From Candidatus Allofournierella merdigallinarum (GTDB taxonomy: Bacteria > Bacillota > Clostridia > Oscillospirales > Ruminococcaceae), in assembly GCA_019117205.1 (NCBI GenBank), contig DXAC01000011.1, positions 1 to 64,000 of the forward strand: a stretch of 64,000 bases of DNA. Reading direction: 5' to 3'. Under the pieces are notes generated by a model, which worked only from the letters and a program-made list of their open reading frames with translations, was not told the DNA's origin and did no database searches. Positions 26,907 through 35,228 of this stretch are shown here, one piece after another. Each line of letters starts with the position of its first letter. Position 1 is the first letter of the stretch. Made by a program: the position numbers and the translations under genes.

Positions 26907-27929
26907 ATGGCACAATACGATATCGGCATCGACCTGGGCACCACCACCATCATCGTAGCCATGGAGGGCAAGGGCGTGGTGCTCAACCAGCCCAGCGTTG
27001 TGGCGGTGGACACCCGCAAGGACCAGGTGCTGGCGGTGGGGGACGAAGCCCTGGCCATGGTGGGCCGCACTCCCAACTACATCCTGGCCACCCGCCCGCT
27101 GAAAGACGGGGTCATCTCCGACCACACCCTCACGAAAGAGCTCATCTGCCGGTTCGTGAACAAGGTCTACGACTCCAAGCTCATCAAGCCCCGGGTGGCG
27201 GTGTGCGTTCCCGCCGCCATCACCGGCATCGAGAGCGACGCGGTGGTGGAGGCGGTGGTGGCCGCCGGCGCCCGGCAGGTGTTCCTCATCGACGAGCCCA
27301 TCGCCGCGGCACTGGGCTGCGGCATTGACATTCTGCAGCCCTCCGGCCACATGGTGGTGGACATCGGCGGCGGCACCACCGACATCGCGGTGATCAGCCT
27401 GGGCGGCAAGGTCAAGGCCACCAGTGTCAAGGTGGCGGGCAACACGTTCGACGACGAGATCCAAAAATTCGTGCGGGCGAAGTTCAATGTGGCCATCGGC
27501 CTGCGCACCGCCGAGGAGCTGAAAAAACAGGTGGCCTGCTGCAAGCCCGCCGACTTCACCGGCGAGCTGGAGATCAAGGGCCGCAGCCTGCTCACCGGCT
27601 TGCCCCAGCGCCTCACCGTGACCACCGAGGACCTGTACGAGGCCATCATGCCCCTGGCCGAACAGATCGCGGTGGCCTCCCATCAGGTGCTGGAGCGCAC
27701 CCCGCCGGAGCTGTCGGGCGACATCTACACCGACGGCGTGATCCTCACCGGCGGCGGCTCCATGCTGAAAGGGCTGGACGAGTACCTGGCCCAGCAGCTC
27801 AAGGTGAAAGTGCGGGTGGCCGACGACCCCATCAACTGTGTGGCCCTGGGCACCGCCAAGTGCCTGGAGATCGGCGATCAACTGGAAAGCGGCTTCCTGG
27901 ACGCCACCCCCCGGCTGGGCCGGCGCTGA
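26907..27929 (+). CDS. MreB/Mbl-family actin-like protein
   Basis: The bacterial actin fold is shown by the phosphate-1 loop GIDLGTTTIIVAMEGKG, ARQVFLIDEPIAAALG, the phosphate-2 loop VVDIGGGTTDIAVISLGG and the adenosine motif ILTGGGSML. It organises cell-wall synthesis under the membrane. No mreC or mreD follows, so this is a solitary Mbl/MreBH-type copy. The ATG at 26907 has no strong ribosome site. A terminator with overlapping promoter follows. Confidence 0.93.
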   Translation: MAQYDIGIDLGTTTIIVAMEGKGVVLNQPSVVAVDTRKDQVLAVGDEALAMVGRTPNYILATRPLKDGVISDHTLTKELICRFVNKVYDSKLIKPRVAVCVPAAITGIESDAVVEAVVAAGARQVFLIDEPIAAALGCGIDILQPSGHMVVDIGGGTTDIAVISLGGKVKATSVKVAGNTFDDEIQKFVRAKFNVAIGLRTAEELKKQVACCKPADFTGELEIKGRSLLTGLPQRLTVTTEDLYEAIMPLAEQIAVASHQVLERTPPELSGDIYTDGVILTGGGSMLKGLDEYLAQQLKVKVRVADDPINCVALGTAKCLEIGDQLESGFLDATPRLGRR

Positions 27930-27958
27930 GCCTGCTCTTTGGGCGGCCGGTTTCCCGT

Positions 27959-27989
27959 TTGCCTTTCAAATTTGCACAAATGCTATAAT
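27959..27989 (+). promoter_or_regulatory. Possible extended -10 promoter before a terminator
   Basis: TGCTATAAT is a good extended -10. The only upstream partner, TTGCCT, is 19 bases away. Transcripts from here would start on the terminator hairpin that follows. Confidence 0.35.
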
Positions 27990-27995
27990 TTTAAC

Positions 27996-28034
27996 AAAAC
28001 CGCCTTTGTTGTTCTTGCAACGGGGGCGGTTTTT
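27996..28034 (+). terminator. Intrinsic terminator after the mreB homologue
   Basis: AAAACCGCC and GGCGGTTTT pair, continuing through TTTGTTG/CAACGGG with three G-T pairs around TTCTTG. TTTTT follows. Confidence 0.85.
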
Positions 28035-28043
28035 CGCTATAAT
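28015..28043 (+). promoter_or_regulatory. Promoter of the decarboxylase subunit genes
   Basis: TTGCAA and TATAAT are 17 bases apart. The -35 lies inside the preceding terminator, in its loop and 3' arm. The first start codon is 41 bases downstream. Confidence 0.75.
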
Positions 28044-28084
28044 GTAAAAGACAGAAATTGAGCTTTTTTCAAAGGGGGCATTCC

Positions 28085-28480
28085 ATGAACGGGATCTTTT
28101 CTCTGGCGGCGGGCGCCGCGCAGGCGGCGGAGCCCTCGGTGCTCGTTGTGGCGGGCACCGGTATCTCACTGGTCTTTCTGGTGTTGATCCTGCTGACCTT
28201 TATCATCGCGCTTCAGGGCAAGATCTTCGACGCCCTGGAGGCGAAAAAGCGCCGCCCGGCAGCCGAGCCCGCGCCGGCACAGCCGGCGGCCGCGCTGCCC
28301 GAGGAGCCCATGGAAGTCCCGCCCATGGCGGACGCCGGCGTGAGCCCGGAGATCGTGGCGGTGATCGCCGCCGCCGTGGCCGCGGCCAGCGGCGGCAAGT
28401 ACGTGCTGCGGGCGGTGAAGCGTGCGGACCGCGGCGCCTGGGCGGCCGCGGGCGTAAAAAGCGGCACCGAGCCGTTTTAA
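28085..28480 (+). CDS. OadG-like gamma subunit of a sodium-pumping decarboxylase
   Basis: The 131-residue protein has one membrane helix (LVFLVLILLTFIIALQGKIFDALEAK), an Ala/Pro-rich linker and the ending VSPEIVAVIAAAVAAASGGKYVLRAVKR. This is the OadG/gamma layout, which anchors the biotin carrier to the membrane pump. The ATG at 28085 follows AAGGGGG. OadB follows 14 bases later. No alpha (carboxyltransferase) or biotin-carrier gene is next to it. Confidence 0.82.
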   Translation: MNGIFSLAAGAAQAAEPSVLVVAGTGISLVFLVLILLTFIIALQGKIFDALEAKKRRPAAEPAPAQPAAALPEEPMEVPPMADAGVSPEIVAVIAAAVAAASGGKYVLRAVKRADRGAWAAAGVKSGTEPF

Positions 28481-28494
28481 GGGGGGGCTGAACC

Positions 28495-29742
28495 ATGAGT
28501 GCTTTTTTTGATACCCTGTTGAGCATCTGGGAGAATTCCGGCTTCATCGGCATCGCCCGCGACTGGCGCTATCTTTTGATGATCGTGGTGGCCTGCATCC
28601 TTTTGTACCTGGCCATCGTCAAGGAATTCGAGCCCCTGCTGCTTTTGCCCATCGCATTCGGTATGCTGCTGGCCAACCTGCCGGGCAGCGGCATCATCAA
28701 TATGCAGTACTTCATCGCCCCCGAGGGGGCGGACCCCAGCCTGTACCCCATGTTCAGCGAGATCCTGCACGAGGGCGGCCTGGCAGATATGCTGTATCTG
28801 GGCGTCAAGCTGGGCATCTACCCGCCGCTAATCTTTTTGGGCATCGGCACCATGACCGACTTCGGCCCGCTGATCTCCAACCCCAAGAGCCTGCTGCTGG
28901 GCGCGGCGGCCCAGCTGGGCATCTTCGCCACCTACTTCATGGCCAAGTTCGTACATATCCCTTATAATTTCCTGGCCGGGCTGCTGGGCTTTGCCCCCAT
29001 CGAGCCGTTCACCGGGCCCGAGGCGGCGGCCATCGCCATCATCGGCGGCGCGGACGGCCCCACCGCCATCTATGTCACCAGCATCCTGGCGGCGGGCCTG
29101 CTGGGCTCCATCGCGGTGGCGGCTTACAGTTACATGGCGCTGGTGCCGGTGATCCAGCCGCCAATCATGAAAGCGCTCACCACCAAAAAGGAGCGCAGCA
29201 TCGTGATGAAGCAGCTTCGCACCGTGTCCAAAACCGAGAAGATCATCTTTCCCATCATGTGTACCATCATCATCAGCCTCATCCTGCCCGACTCCGCGGT
29301 GCTGGTGGGTATGCTGATGCTGGGCAACCTGATGAAAGAGTCCGGCGTGGTGGACCGCATCAACCGCACCGCCGGCAACGAGCTGATGAACATCATCACC
29401 ATCTTCCTGGGCCTGTCGGTGGGCTGCACCACCAGCGCCAACACGTTCCTGAACGCCCGCACCGTGCTGATCATCATCCTGGGCCTGCTGGCGTTCTCCT
29501 TTGGCACCGTCGGCGGCGTGCTGTTCGGCAAGCTGATGTGCTGGGCCACCCACGGCCAGGTGAACCCGCTGATTGGTTCCGCCGGCGTGTCCGCGGTGCC
29601 CATGGCGGCCCGCGTGTCCCAAAAGGTGGGCCAGGCGGAGAACCCCACCAACTTCCTGCTGATGCACGCCATGGGTCCCAACGTGGCCGGCGTGATCGGC
29701 AGCGCCGTGGCGGCGGGCATCCTGATCAACATCTTCAGCTGA
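28495..29742 (+). CDS. oadB: Sodium-translocating decarboxylase beta subunit
   Basis: The 415-residue, highly hydrophobic protein carries the family signatures GADPSLYPMFSEILHEGGLADMLY, IGGADGPTAIYVTS and NPTNFLLMHAMGPNVAGVIGSAVAAG. The conserved aspartate in GGADGPT is part of the sodium path. It decarboxylates carboxybiotin and exports sodium. The substrate (oxaloacetate, methylmalonyl-CoA or glutaconyl-CoA) depends on an alpha subunit not in this window. Confidence 0.94.
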   Translation: MSAFFDTLLSIWENSGFIGIARDWRYLLMIVVACILLYLAIVKEFEPLLLLPIAFGMLLANLPGSGIINMQYFIAPEGADPSLYPMFSEILHEGGLADMLYLGVKLGIYPPLIFLGIGTMTDFGPLISNPKSLLLGAAAQLGIFATYFMAKFVHIPYNFLAGLLGFAPIEPFTGPEAAAIAIIGGADGPTAIYVTSILAAGLLGSIAVAAYSYMALVPVIQPPIMKALTTKKERSIVMKQLRTVSKTEKIIFPIMCTIIISLILPDSAVLVGMLMLGNLMKESGVVDRINRTAGNELMNIITIFLGLSVGCTTSANTFLNARTVLIIILGLLAFSFGTVGGVLFGKLMCWATHGQVNPLIGSAGVSAVPMAARVSQKVGQAENPTNFLLMHAMGPNVAGVIGSAVAAGILINIFS

Positions 29743-29761
29743 TCCTTGCAAAAACAAACAG

Positions 29762-29788
29762 GGGAGTGCCCGCGGGCGCTCCCTTTTT
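29762..29788 (+). terminator. Terminator of the decarboxylase operon
   Basis: GGGAGTGCCC pairs with GGGCGCTCCC and is followed by TTTTT, 19 bases after the stop. Confidence 0.85.
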
Positions 29789-29849
29789 CTGTGTTTAAAA
29801 GCTTTTTGCCGGCGGGCAGACACTTCCCGCGCCGGCAGGGATGAGCGGG

Positions 29850-29887
29850 CAAAAAACGGCCCGGCTCGCAAAAGCGAGCCGGGCCGT
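29850..29887 (-). terminator. Terminator of the N-acetylhexosamine kinase gene
   Basis: A perfect 14-bp stem (ACGGCCCGGCTCGC) with a four-base loop is followed on the minus strand by TTTTTT. Confidence 0.9.
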
Positions 29888-29911
29888 TGCATATGGGCGG
29901 GGAAAAGGGGA

Positions 29912-31027
29912 TCAGCGGCTGTACTTTTTCACCACAGCCTGCATGTCGTCCCATTGGGCCTCCATGTCCCGCACCAGCTTGAACTGGGTGCGGCAGCGGT
30001 CCAGGTTCTGGCCGTCCCGCTGGGTGTGGAAGTAATGGTCGCCCTCCAGGTAGTCGGTCAAGAAGCGGATGCCGCACTCCAGCGTCATCAGCTTGGCGCC
30101 CCAGGGCATGTACTCCAGCTCGGCCTCGGTGAGCGCGCCGGCCGCGCCCTCCAAAAAGCCCTTGGTGTACACGTCGTACAGCCCGATGTCGAAATTCACC
30201 TTGGAGAGGTCCCGCTCGTCCTCGGCGCTGTGGTTGGCGCCGAAGCGGATGGAGTCGCCGAAGTCGTTGATGGAAAGGCCGGGCATCACGGTGTCCAGAT
30301 CGATGACGCAGATGCCCTGCAGGGTGGTCTTGTCCATCAGCACGTTGTTCAGCTTGGTGTCGTTGTGGGTCACCCGCAGAGGCAGCTTGCCCTGGCGCAG
30401 GGCCTCCAGCGCCACGCTGCAATCGGCCTTGTGGGCCAGCACGAACTGGATCTCCGGCTGGGCAGTGGCGGCGCGGCCCAGGGCGTCGGCGGCCAGCGCC
30501 TTTTCAAAGTTCCTGAACCGGTTCTCGGTGTCGTGGAATTTCTCGATGGTCTCGAACAGGGTGTCGGCGGGGTAGTCGCTCAGCATGGCCTGGAACCGGC
30601 CAAAGGCCTGGGCGGAGGCGTAGAACAGCTCGGGCGTCTCGGCGGCCTGCAGGCACAGGGTATCCTCCACAAAGGGGTACACACGCCAGGCGCCACCCTT
30701 GGAGTCGGTGTAATAGCTCTCGCCGGTGCGGGTGGGCAGCACGGTAAGGGTCTCCCGGTCGGCGTCGCCGCCGGCGGCCAGGATCTTCTTGCGAAGATGC
30801 TCGGTGACGCCCACGATGTTCTGCATCAGCTGGTCCGGGTGCTTGAAAGCGGCGGCGCTCATCCGCTGCAGGATGAACCGGCGGCCCTCGCCCTCGGGAG
30901 TCTGCACATAGGCGCAGAACGTGTCGTTGATGTGGCCCTTGCCGTAGCGCAGCGCGCCGGCCACCTCGCCGCCGAAGTCAAAGGCGGCGAACACCTCGTG
31001 CAAAGCCTGTTCCGCAGGATTGGACAT
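29912..31027 (-). CDS. nahK: N-acetylhexosamine 1-kinase (NahK-like)
   Basis: The enzyme phosphorylates C1 of GlcNAc or GalNAc. It has the aminoglycoside-phosphotransferase fold: GKGHINDTF near residues 29-37, catalytic THNDTKLNN with D223, and metal site CVIDLDTVMPG (D243/D245). The 371 residues match bifidobacterial NahK, which works directly after lacto-N-biose phosphorylase. That phosphorylase is encoded 7 kb to the right, which supports the call. ATG at 31027 follows GGGAGGT. galT and galE, needed to recycle the sugar-1-phosphates, are not in the window. Confidence 0.88.
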   Translation of the reverse strand: MSNPAEQALHEVFAAFDFGGEVAGALRYGKGHINDTFCAYVQTPEGEGRRFILQRMSAAAFKHPDQLMQNIVGVTEHLRKKILAAGGDADRETLTVLPTRTGESYYTDSKGGAWRVYPFVEDTLCLQAAETPELFYASAQAFGRFQAMLSDYPADTLFETIEKFHDTENRFRNFEKALAADALGRAATAQPEIQFVLAHKADCSVALEALRQGKLPLRVTHNDTKLNNVLMDKTTLQGICVIDLDTVMPGLSINDFGDSIRFGANHSAEDERDLSKVNFDIGLYDVYTKGFLEGAAGALTEAELEYMPWGAKLMTLECGIRFLTDYLEGDHYFHTQRDGQNLDRCRTQFKLVRDMEAQWDDMQAVVKKYSR

Positions 31028-31196
31028 TTTTTCTACCTCCCTGTTTAATACCGCCGGGGGCGTTCCGCGCCCGGCAAAACAACCGTCATTACCCCCATTG
31101 TAGCCATTCTTCACGGCGGGGGGAATACCGTCGTTCGTACATAATTTGCACAATCAGCCGCACCGGAGCCGGAACGCCGGTGCAAACCGCCCGCCC

Positions 31197-32066
31197 TCAC
31201 CGGCGGGGGCCGCCGCGGCTCTGTTTGCGATACTCCATGGGGCTCATGCCCATCAGCTTGCGGAAGCTCTGGGAGAAGTAGCTGGGGGAGGAAAAGCCCA
31301 TGGTGTGGGAGATCTGGGAAAGAGAATGGTCGGTGTTGCTGAGCAGGTAGCAGCTCTCCTTGACCCGCCGCTGGATCAGGTAGTTGATGGGGGAGATCTG
31401 ATACTCGCGGCTGAACGAGTGCACCAGGTAGTACTTGTTCACGTGGGCAAGTTCCGCCAGTTGGTCAAGGCTGATATTCTCCTTGAAATTTGCGTCGATA
31501 TAGCGTTTCACGATGGCACATTCCTTGCTGGCGCGGCGGGTGGGCTCGGCGCTGGAGTCAAAGTCGGTGTAGCGGGCCAGCAGCAAAAGCAGCATGTCCA
31601 GCAGGATCTGACACATCTGCTGGTAGCCTGCGGGGCGCTGCTCCAACTCCTGCAAAATGGTCTGGAGAATGTGCAGCACCGCCTCCTGGCCGCCATGGAA
31701 ATTGTAAACACCATATTGCCCGTTGGTACCAGTGGTGAATTGCAGCCCCTCAACACCCAGAACGATATACTCCAGCGGGTGGGAGTAAAGGCTCAGTTCG
31801 GTGTGCTCCACATGGGGGTTGATGATCACAAGATCGCCCTTTGCCACCGCCAGCAGCTCACCGCCCATGCGGAACTGCCCCACGCCGCTGACCACGTAGA
31901 ACAGCTCGATGCAGTCGTGGGTGTGTGGCAGGCTGTGCCAGTCAGGTCCATAGGTTGCGGAACTGGCATAGACAAGGCGCGCTGACAACGGGGGGGATTC
32001 CTGGCCGGCGGCTCCATGAGACGCCGCAGTGCTCTTGGGAAAAAGATCGTAACGCTTGTTGCTCAT
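31197..32066 (-). CDS. AraC-family regulator of the lacto-N-biose locus
   Basis: An N-terminal cupin (SLPHTHDCIELFYVVSGVGQF, VAKGDLVIINPHVEHTE) binds the inducer and a C-terminal AraC helix-turn-helix pair follows (SLSQISHTMGFSSPSYFSQSFRKLMGMSP). Start ATG at 32066 behind AGGAGACC. It is divergent from the ABC transporter operon and upstream of nahK in the same direction. It is the obvious regulator of the glycan genes. Its promoter has an inverted repeat just upstream. Confidence 0.92.
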   Translation of the reverse strand: MSNKRYDLFPKSTAASHGAAGQESPPLSARLVYASSATYGPDWHSLPHTHDCIELFYVVSGVGQFRMGGELLAVAKGDLVIINPHVEHTELSLYSHPLEYIVLGVEGLQFTTGTNGQYGVYNFHGGQEAVLHILQTILQELEQRPAGYQQMCQILLDMLLLLLARYTDFDSSAEPTRRASKECAIVKRYIDANFKENISLDQLAELAHVNKYYLVHSFSREYQISPINYLIQRRVKESCYLLSNTDHSLSQISHTMGFSSPSYFSQSFRKLMGMSPMEYRKQSRGGPRR

Positions 32067-32133
32067 GGCAGGTCTCCTGTAAAACTGCAAGATATGAGGC
32101 GCCTATGGGAACCAAATCAATATTTATTATAAA

Positions 32134-32162
32134 ATTATAGTACACTCCCTGTTTTTTTACAA
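32134..32162 (-). promoter_or_regulatory. Promoter of the AraC regulator gene
   Basis: Read on the minus strand, TTGTAA and TATAAT are 17 bases apart, 68 bases before the start codon. Confidence 0.75.
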
Positions 32163-32179
32163 TACTTCCAGAAATTTTG

Positions 32180-32210
32180 TGGTATTTGAACGCCTTTTTG
32201 TACAATACCA
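32180..32210. promoter_or_regulatory. Inverted repeat, possible operator
   Basis: TGGTATT and AATACCA are separated by 17 bases (centres 24 bases apart). The repeat lies 17 bases upstream of the AraC gene's -35 box. Binding by that regulator is inference. Confidence 0.35.
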
Positions 32211-32716
32211 TTCAATCTGCAAACAGTCGAATCGAACAGCATTTATCAATCGTATCAACAAGAGCCGTTGTGAAACTTCATTTCTGCTTTAAGCTGTCCG
32301 ACATCCGTCACGGTGCGTTAAACGCTATCTGCGAGCCACCTATACCAAGGTCATCCCAAACGCTTTCATCGGCAGGAATCTGAATTGATGCCAGAAAGCC
32401 TCACTGGCACGGGACTGAATCGGCAGTAAAGGGAGCCATGTCCAACCTTTCTGCATTTAGCTCGCGCAAAATTTTTAAAAAATGCAAAATTGTGGCCGAG
32501 TTGTGAATGGATAAAAAATAGATTAAAAAAGCAAAGATGCATATTTTATCAAATATTTCTTTCCGAACAGGTGCAAAATTGGCTAATTGGCAATATGTAG
32601 AAGTTTCATGGCCTTGCTTTGTGGATAATGTGCACTAAAAATAACAAACAAGAAACAAAATATTATCCCAATTGTCAAACAAGACAATATATATAAAAAT
32701 CAGAACAAGAAATTTA
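32211..32716. other. AT-rich intergenic region without a recognisable gene
   Basis: About 500 bases between divergent units. No frame longer than about 70 codons looks like protein. The part near 32240-32440 is closer to coding composition and may be a decayed fragment, but I could not recognise it. The part near 32460-32716 is strongly AT-rich and suits control sites for the transporter operon. Confidence 0.5.
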
Positions 32717-32755
32717 TTGTTAGTTTTGTGCAATGCTGTATACTGAAACTATAAT
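32717..32755 (+). promoter_or_regulatory. Promoter(s) of the ABC transporter operon
   Basis: Two overlapping candidates are visible: TTGTTA with TATACT at 16 bases, and TTGTGC with TATAAT (32750-32755) at 18 bases. The start codon is 42 bases further and has a strong AGGAGGT. Confidence 0.6.
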
Positions 32756-32797
32756 TTGCGGCGGCACAGGGCTGCTGTGAAAAAATAGGAGGTAACT

Positions 32798-34159
32798 ATG
32801 AAAAAGGTACTTAGCATTGCTTTGGCGGTTGCTATGTCGCTGACCCTGCTGGCTGGTTGCGGCAGCACGCCCGCATCCACTCCTGCCAGCACCGCTGGCG
32901 GCGAGAGCACTCCCGCGGCGGAGGGCGGCGATTATGCCGGCCAGACCCTGAAAGTGGCCGCTATCGAGACCGCCTACGGCGCCGACATGTGGAAGGAAGT
33001 GGCCGCTGCGTTTGAGGCCCACACTGGCGCCACCGTGGAGCTGACCACCGACAAAAACTTGGAGGACGTCATCGACCCCCAGATGAAAGCCGGCAACTTC
33101 TACGATGTGGTCCATCTGGCCGCCGGCCGTGAGAAAGCTTTGCCCGAGACTCTGCTGAAAGAGAACGCCGTCGAGGACGTCACCGACGTGCTGAGCATGC
33201 AGGTGCTGGGTGAGGACGTTACCGTGGGCGATAAGATCATCCCCGGTTTCACCGGCAACCTGACCACCAACCCCTACGGCGATGACAAGGTCTATATGAT
33301 GCCCATGTTCTACGGGCCCTGTGGCCTGTTCTACAACAAGGCCAACTTCACCGAGGGTGGCGGCGAGCTGGAGCTGCCCACCACCTGGGACGAGTTCTTC
33401 GCGCTGGCGGATCAGACCGACATCCCCCTGTTCACCTATCCGGTGGCTGGCTATCTGGATGCTTTTACTTATGCCATGATCGCCGAGGTCGGCGGGCAGG
33501 ACTTCTTCAATAAGGCCCTGCAGTATGACGAGGAAGTGTGGAACAGCGCCGAGATGGACCAGATGTTCGAAGTGCTGGGCAAACTGGCCGAGAACACCAA
33601 CCCCGCCACCCCCTCCTACGCCAACAACGACAACTTCACCAAGAACCAGCAGATGATCCTCGACAACGAGGCGCTGTTTATGCCCAATGGCAACTGGGTG
33701 ATCGGTGAGATGGCCGACGCGCCTCGCGCTGAAAACTTTGAGTGGGGCTTCATGGCTCTGCCCGCCATGGAAGAGGGCGGCGACCGCTACAGCTACACTT
33801 TCTTTGAGCAGTGCTGGATCCCTGCCGGCGCTGAGAACAAGGACCTGGCCAAGCTGTTCATCTCTTTCCTGTACAGCGATGAAGCTGCTAACATCTTCGC
33901 CGCTTCCGGCGCTGTGCAGCCCATCACCGGCATGACCGACAAGCTGTCCGACGACAACAAGGTTTATTACAGCGTGTATGACAATGGCGCGAAAGCTGCC
34001 ATTGGCACCTTTGCCACCACCACTCCTGTTGAGGGCGTCAACATCAAAGAAGACGTTTGCTTCACCATGGACAGTGTTGTGAATGGCACAAAGACGGTGG
34101 ATGACTGGAAGACCGCTGTTCGGAACTCTTGCGCCGCGCTGCGTGCCGCGCTGCAGTAA
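32798..34159 (+). CDS. Carbohydrate ABC transporter substrate-binding lipoprotein
   Basis: A lipoprotein signal peptide ends at the lipobox LLAGC, followed by a Ser/Thr/Ala/Pro linker. A type 1 solute-binding domain follows (LKVAAIETAYGADMWKEVAAAFEAHTGATVEL; MVLDNEALFMPNGNWV-like region near residue 290). At 453 residues it resembles N-acetylglucosamine and lacto-N-biose binders. It is the first gene of the import operon and is followed by a terminator that would make it the most abundant product. The ligand is inferred from the phosphorylase downstream. Confidence 0.9.
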   Translation: MKKVLSIALAVAMSLTLLAGCGSTPASTPASTAGGESTPAAEGGDYAGQTLKVAAIETAYGADMWKEVAAAFEAHTGATVELTTDKNLEDVIDPQMKAGNFYDVVHLAAGREKALPETLLKENAVEDVTDVLSMQVLGEDVTVGDKIIPGFTGNLTTNPYGDDKVYMMPMFYGPCGLFYNKANFTEGGGELELPTTWDEFFALADQTDIPLFTYPVAGYLDAFTYAMIAEVGGQDFFNKALQYDEEVWNSAEMDQMFEVLGKLAENTNPATPSYANNDNFTKNQQMILDNEALFMPNGNWVIGEMADAPRAENFEWGFMALPAMEEGGDRYSYTFFEQCWIPAGAENKDLAKLFISFLYSDEAANIFAASGAVQPITGMTDKLSDDNKVYYSVYDNGAKAAIGTFATTTPVEGVNIKEDVCFTMDSVVNGTKTVDDWKTAVRNSCAALRAALQ

Positions 34160-34253
34160 GCTGGCCGGAACCATCCCACATCGCAAAGGTAGACCAAACA
34201 TGGCGCAAGGCGGCATGGTCTTATGCCTGCCGCACAGGTAAGTAGGTGACCCG

Positions 34254-34297
34254 AGCGGTGAGCAGAAGGACACAACCTTTTGCTCACCGCTTTTTTT
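34254..34297 (+). terminator. Intra-operon terminator after the binding-protein gene
   Basis: A 16-bp stem (AGCGGTGAGCAGAAGG against CCTTTTGCTCACCGCT, one mismatch) with a six-base loop is followed by TTTTTTT. The first permease starts 23 bases later with no clear promoter between, so partial read-through is likely. Confidence 0.85.
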
Positions 34298-34319
34298 GAC
34301 GGATAGGGAGGATGATATC

Positions 34320-35210
34320 ATGCAAAAAAACAAGGGGCGCAGCCGGTTTATTGTGGCCTGCGTGGCACCGGCAACAATACTGGCGATCATTTTCCTTGCG
34401 GTGCCCACATTTAACGTGTTCCGCATGTCGCTGTACCAATGGGGTGGCTATTCCCCCAACCAAACCTTTGTGGGACTGAAGAACTTTGCTACGCTGTTCA
34501 AGGATGAAAACTTCTTCCGTTCCTGCCGCAACAGCGTCCTGCTGATCGTGATCGTCACGGTCATCACCATTTCGCTGGCGTTGTTGTTCGCCTCGCTGCT
34601 GACCCGTGAAAAGCTGCGCGGCCAAAACTTCTTCCGCGTGATCTTCTACATTCCGAACATCCTTTCCGTGGTTGTCATCAGCGCCATTTTCAGCGCCATC
34701 TATGATTCCAACCGCGGCTTGCTGAACAGTGTGCTCAGTCTGTTCCGGGGCGATGCGGAGCCCATCTATTGGCTGGGTGATCAGAAAATTGTCATCTACA
34801 GCCTGGTCATTGCAATGGTTTGGCAGGCCATTGGCTACTACATGGTCATGTACATGGCCTCCATGTCTTCTATCCCGGAGAGCCTGTATGAGAGCGCCAA
34901 CCTGGAAGGCGCGTCCCGTACGCGGCAGTTCTTCTCGATCACGTTGCCGCTGATCTGGACCAACATCCGCACCACCCTGACTTTCTTCATTATCTCCAAC
35001 ATTAACATGAGCTTCCTGTTTGTAAGGGCAATGACCGGCGGCGGCCCGGATGGCGCTTCTGAAGTGTTCCTGAGCTACATGTACAAGCAGGCCTACACGA
35101 ATTCCACGTACGGCTATGGCATGGCAATTGGCGTGGTGGTGTTCACTTTCTCTTTCGCGCTGGCGGCTATTGTGAATCGCGTGACCAAGCGCGAACCGCT
35201 GGAATTCTGA
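34320..35210 (+). CDS. Sugar ABC transporter permease (MalF-like)
   Basis: The 296-residue protein has six predicted membrane segments. The cytoplasmic EAA-type loop, which docks the ATPase, reads YESANLEGASRTRQFFSITLPL. The start ATG at 34320 follows AGGGAGGATGATATC. It pairs with the next permease. No ATPase gene is in the cluster, so a shared MsmK-type ATPase elsewhere is likely, as is common for this importer class in Firmicutes. Confidence 0.92.
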   Translation: MQKNKGRSRFIVACVAPATILAIIFLAVPTFNVFRMSLYQWGGYSPNQTFVGLKNFATLFKDENFFRSCRNSVLLIVIVTVITISLALLFASLLTREKLRGQNFFRVIFYIPNILSVVVISAIFSAIYDSNRGLLNSVLSLFRGDAEPIYWLGDQKIVIYSLVIAMVWQAIGYYMVMYMASMSSIPESLYESANLEGASRTRQFFSITLPLIWTNIRTTLTFFIISNINMSFLFVRAMTGGGPDGASEVFLSYMYKQAYTNSTYGYGMAIGVVVFTFSFALAAIVNRVTKREPLEF

Positions 35211-35228
35211 GAAAAGGGGTGCGAGTGA

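Noticed and set aside
32177..32383. Short plus-strand frame in the AT-rich intergenic region
   Set aside because: No ribosome site and no protein-like pattern. I considered a transposase remnant, but stops break every frame and I could not recognise a family.
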